In this document: positions 14,875 to 17,089 of the stretch, one piece after another | How the letters are laid out: each line of letters opens with the position of its first letter | Numbering within the stretch: position 1 is the first letter of the stretch | Source of the DNA: JAPLNB01 sp964451955 | GTDB lineage: Bacteria > Planctomycetota > Phycisphaerae > Tepidisphaerales > Tepidisphaeraceae | Direction: 5' to 3' | DNA: 17,089 nucleotides | Assembly (NCBI GenBank): GCA_964451955.1 | Contig: CAYVKG010000094.1 | Location: 1-17,089, forward strand | Translations under genes and position numbers: made by a program | Notes under the pieces: model-generated | The model's database searches: none | What the model was told of the DNA's origin: nothing | The model's input: the letters and a program-made list of their open reading frames with translations, nothing else

Positions 14875-16794
14875 ATGGATGAGATGAACGATAGCGACCA
14901 GGAGATCGAGAAGCTGCCAAACGCTTTGAGCCTCTTGGCCAGTGAGCGTCCGCGAAATGTGCAATGGAAAGGGGCCGCCGGCCTGCTCTTCGGAGACTGG
15001 GGAACCAGCAGGCTGTATGTGTTGGGGTTGGCGTTCCTTTTCGCGGGACGAACGAGCTTCTATCTCATCGCGATGATGAGCCTGCTGATCTTGGCCGTTG
15101 GGTGGGCTTACACGCAGATTTGCCGCATCTATGCGGACGGCGGGGGCGTGTATTCGGCGGCGCGGCATCGGAACAAGCTGCTGGGCGTCGTTGGTGCCCT
15201 ATTGTTATTTGCCGATTACACGGTGACGGCGTCGCTGTCGGCGCTCGAAGCGTTCCACTATTTTGGGTTGGGCAACCAGGTTACCGCCGCAGTTGCCGAA
15301 CCGCCTGCGGACGGCCAGGTGATTGCTCGCCGCGACGTGCACGAAGCCACGGCCGAGGCCTTGTTCTCGTGGCAAAGTCCCGGGTTATGGGCGATTGTGT
15401 CCATTCTGCTTATCGGGGCGGTGAATCTTCTGGGTCCGAAGCACACGGCGTCGTATGCGGTGTTTGCGGCTGCGGGGATGATCGCGATTACGTTGTTGGT
15501 GGTTGTGTTTGCGTTGCCGCAAGTCAATTGGAGAGGTTTGGATCTGGGGACCTTGCGTCAGCCGCCTCTGCAGCTATGGCAGGCCTTCGTGGGCATCATC
15601 CTGGCCCTGTCGGGGGTGGAAGCGATCGCAAATCTCACGGGCGTCATGGCCAAGCCCGTCTACAAGACGGCCAGCAAGTCGATCTGGACCGTTGCCATCG
15701 AGGTGGCGTTGTTCAACCTGGTGTTGGCCGTCTGCATGGTTGCCGTCGCGTCGCTGGGCCGGCATGCTCATACGGAGGACATGCTCGCGTTCCTGGCACA
15801 GCATTACGTCGGAGCGTGGGGCGAATGGCCCGTCCGTGTCGTTGGCGGGTTTCTCCTTTTATCGGCCACGAACACCGCGATTACCGGTCTGACGAGCATC
15901 CTGTACGTCATGTCGCGTGACGGCGAAATGCCGCGAATCCTGCAGAAGTTGAATGCCTTTGGCTCACCGTGGATCGCGGCGTTGATTGCGGCGGCGGCGC
16001 CCGCCGTGGTGCTGCTGTTCGCACACAACCTTGAGACGCTGGCGTCGCTCTATGCAATTGGAGTGGTTGGCGCCGTGTCGATCAATGTCACCTTGTGCGC
16101 GTTTCATCCGCGGCTGTACCGCTGGTGGCGAAAGGCACCAATGCTCTTGCTTGGACTTCTGATGATCGTCATTGGTCTGACCGTGGCGATCACCAAAGTG
16201 CACGCGCTGATCTTTGCCACGACGGTGCTTTTGGTAGGGTTGATCACCCGAAAGATCACGCGCTATCGCGCGTTGCTGCATCCCAAGCCGAGCCTTCTGC
16301 GTCAGGCGATCATGGAGCAGCTTACTCCCGAGGCCCTGGCCAGACCCCGACTGCTCCTGGCGACGGCCGGTTCGACGCGGCTTGCCGAGGTCGCGTTGGC
16401 CAAGGCGAGGGAGGAGGGGGCTTCTCTGGTGGTCTGTTATGTCCGACCGGTGGCTCTCTCCTACATGTTGCAATCGCAGGGCCGCTTGACCCTGGATTCC
16501 GATACGGCGGCACAAGCACTGTTCGTTGATTTTCTCGAACTGGGCCATCAGCACGGCGTCCCGATCATTCCCATGTACGACACCGGCACCAACTCGGCCG
16601 AGATGATCGCGGAATTGGCGGCGCTGAATGGGGTGCAAAGGGTGCTGATCGGGACGAGTCGGCGAGGCTCGCTGCACCAGTTGATCAAGGGTTCATTCCA
16701 ACGAACCCTCGAAGTCCTCTTGCCGCCTGAGATTCCGGTTGAAGTGCTCTATCGCGAGGACGAAGCTCCCAAGGCGGAAGCGCGACGAGTCTAG
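14875..16794 (+). CDS. APC-superfamily (KimA/KUP-like) permease with C-terminal UspA domain
   Basis: A 639-aa inner-membrane transporter with about 12 membrane helices between 33 and 458 and a cytoplasmic C-terminus. The segment FGDWGTSRLYVLGLAF (39-54) resembles the FGDxGTSPLYVL signature of KUP potassium transporters. GGGVYS (89-94), LLFADYTVTASLSAL (110-124), LSGVEAIANLTG (245-256), and YVMSRDGEMPRIL (344-356) resemble KimA-type potassium and APC amino-acid transporters. Residues 490-627 form a UspA-like domain, with RLLLATAGS (492-500) and a nucleotide-loop-like IGTSRRGSLHQLIKGS (592-607). Such domains often bind ATP or cyclic di-AMP and gate the transporter. The substrate (potassium or an amino acid) cannot be settled. 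The ATG at 14875 is used, with a second ATG three codons later; there is no clear Shine-Dalgarno. It is divergent from shc, with no evident functional link. Confidence 0.87.
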   Translation: MDEMNDSDQEIEKLPNALSLLASERPRNVQWKGAAGLLFGDWGTSRLYVLGLAFLFAGRTSFYLIAMMSLLILAVGWAYTQICRIYADGGGVYSAARHRNKLLGVVGALLLFADYTVTASLSALEAFHYFGLGNQVTAAVAEPPADGQVIARRDVHEATAEALFSWQSPGLWAIVSILLIGAVNLLGPKHTASYAVFAAAGMIAITLLVVVFALPQVNWRGLDLGTLRQPPLQLWQAFVGIILALSGVEAIANLTGVMAKPVYKTASKSIWTVAIEVALFNLVLAVCMVAVASLGRHAHTEDMLAFLAQHYVGAWGEWPVRVVGGFLLLSATNTAITGLTSILYVMSRDGEMPRILQKLNAFGSPWIAALIAAAAPAVVLLFAHNLETLASLYAIGVVGAVSINVTLCAFHPRLYRWWRKAPMLLLGLLMIVIGLTVAITKVHALIFATTVLLVGLITRKITRYRALLHPKPSLLRQAIMEQLTPEALARPRLLLATAGSTRLAEVALAKAREEGASLVVCYVRPVALSYMLQSQGRLTLDSDTAAQALFVDFLELGHQHGVPIIPMYDTGTNSAEMIAELAALNGVQRVLIGTSRRGSLHQLIKGSFQRTLEVLLPPEIPVEVLYREDEAPKAEARRV

Positions 16795-16930
16795 CCCATT
16801 CAGGCCTTCGAATGTCGCAATCCGGGTGTTGGGTGTGGCAGCACAAGAGGCTGTCTGACGCCCTCACACAACGGGCGGGAACAAAAGGGGGCGTGCAGCG
16901 TCAAATGCCACACGTCCTGACGCCTGAATG
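16795..16930. repeat. Nested inverted-repeat structure
   Basis: Three pairs of complementary arms nest in order: CATTCAGGC (16797-16805) with GCCTGAATG (16922-16930), GTGTGGCA (16833-16840) with TGCCACAC (16906-16913), and TGACGC (16856-16861) with GCGTCA (16898-16903). It begins directly after the permease stop. It may be a structured 3' UTR or terminator, a small RNA, or a MITE-like element. No transposase or target-site duplication is seen. Confidence 0.4.
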
Positions 16931-16980
16931 AACTGGGCTTGCCAAGGGATCAGGATGGAGATGCTGGCGAATGGAGTGCC

Positions 16981-17089
16981 ATGTTTCAAATCAGAGGCCT
17001 TGTCGTCATTGTGTTGGGTGTGGCAACGGTCGGTTGGGGCCGAAACGTCGATCTTTCGACCGTTCCGCGACGGCACACCGTGGAACTGA
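16981..17089 (+). CDS. N-terminus of a secreted protein, cut by the window end
   Basis: The reading frame from ATG 16981 stays open to the last base, giving 36 residues. They start with a signal-peptide-like MFQIRGLVVIVLGVATVGWG and continue RNVDLSTVPRRHTVEL. A GGAG lies 4 nt before the ATG. The mature start, with V-D-L-S-T-V-P followed by a T-V-x-L strand, resembles the beginning of planctomycete proteins carrying DUF4139-type beta domains as I remember them, but too little is present for a firm family call. It is probably exported. It is separated from the permease by 186 bp that contain the nested inverted repeat. Confidence 0.6.
   Translation, partial: MFQIRGLVVIVLGVATVGWGRNVDLSTVPRRHTVEL

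Noticed and set aside
16685..17076. Two short minus-strand frames (16685-16867 and 16864-17076)
   Set aside because: They lie antisense to the permease end, the repeat region and the start of the next gene. Their shared CHTQH comes only from the 15-nt DNA repeat.
1..17089. CRISPR arrays, tRNA or rRNA genes, insertion sequences and prophage genes
   Set aside because: No regularly spaced repeats, cloverleaf, rRNA-like stretch, transposase or phage protein was found on either strand.

Overview
The window is high-GC bacterial chromosome, most likely from a planctomycete, possibly Phycisphaerae-like. The evidence is the gene set rather than any marker gene: a degenerate ECF sigma-like protein with a C-terminal membrane helix, a squalene-hopene cyclase followed by a Gfo/Idh/MocA oxidoreductase, a secreted SH3b protein, weak or absent Shine-Dalgarno sites at most genes, and short proteins resembling planctomycete hypotheticals I recall but cannot check here. 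No rRNA, tRNA, CRISPR array, transposase or integrase is visible. It reads as ordinary chromosome with some unusual local arrangements.

Left block (87-8160, minus strand). Three genes run as a tight operon in the order sigma-like membrane protein, addB, addA. AddA and AddB form the helicase-nuclease that resects double-strand breaks for recombination. The AddA helicase and nuclease motifs are intact. AddB keeps its N-terminal P-loop and all four iron-sulfur cysteines, but its nuclease motif reads D-Y-R instead of D-Y-K and its Q-x3-Y tyrosine is alanine, so this may be a single-nuclease AddAB. The lead gene looks like an ECF sigma factor with an eroded region 2 and a C-terminal transmembrane segment.

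Middle block (8161-10985). A divergent 77-bp spacer separates the operon from a SpoU/TrmH-family RNA 2'-O-methyltransferase (plus strand). In both directions a -10-like hexamer sits exactly 7 nt before the start codon, which suggests leaderless transcripts. A small hydrophilic protein of 95 residues converges on the methyltransferase with an 11-bp overlap. Upstream of it, on the same strand, a secreted protein with two SH3b domains has a strong RBS, a candidate sigma-70 promoter and a 12-bp hairpin terminator.

Right block (11276-17089). shc and a Gfo/Idh/MocA oxidoreductase form a minus-strand pair with an ATGA stop-start overlap, so the oxidoreductase may act on hopanoids or their polar head groups. 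Divergent from them is an APC-superfamily (KimA/KUP-like) permease with a C-terminal UspA domain. Its downstream spacer holds a nested inverted-repeat structure, followed by the first 36 codons of a secreted protein cut off by the window edge.

The plus strand is strongly G-rich over 1-8160, so addAB has C-rich coding strands. This also produces many long spurious antisense reading frames, which were discarded.
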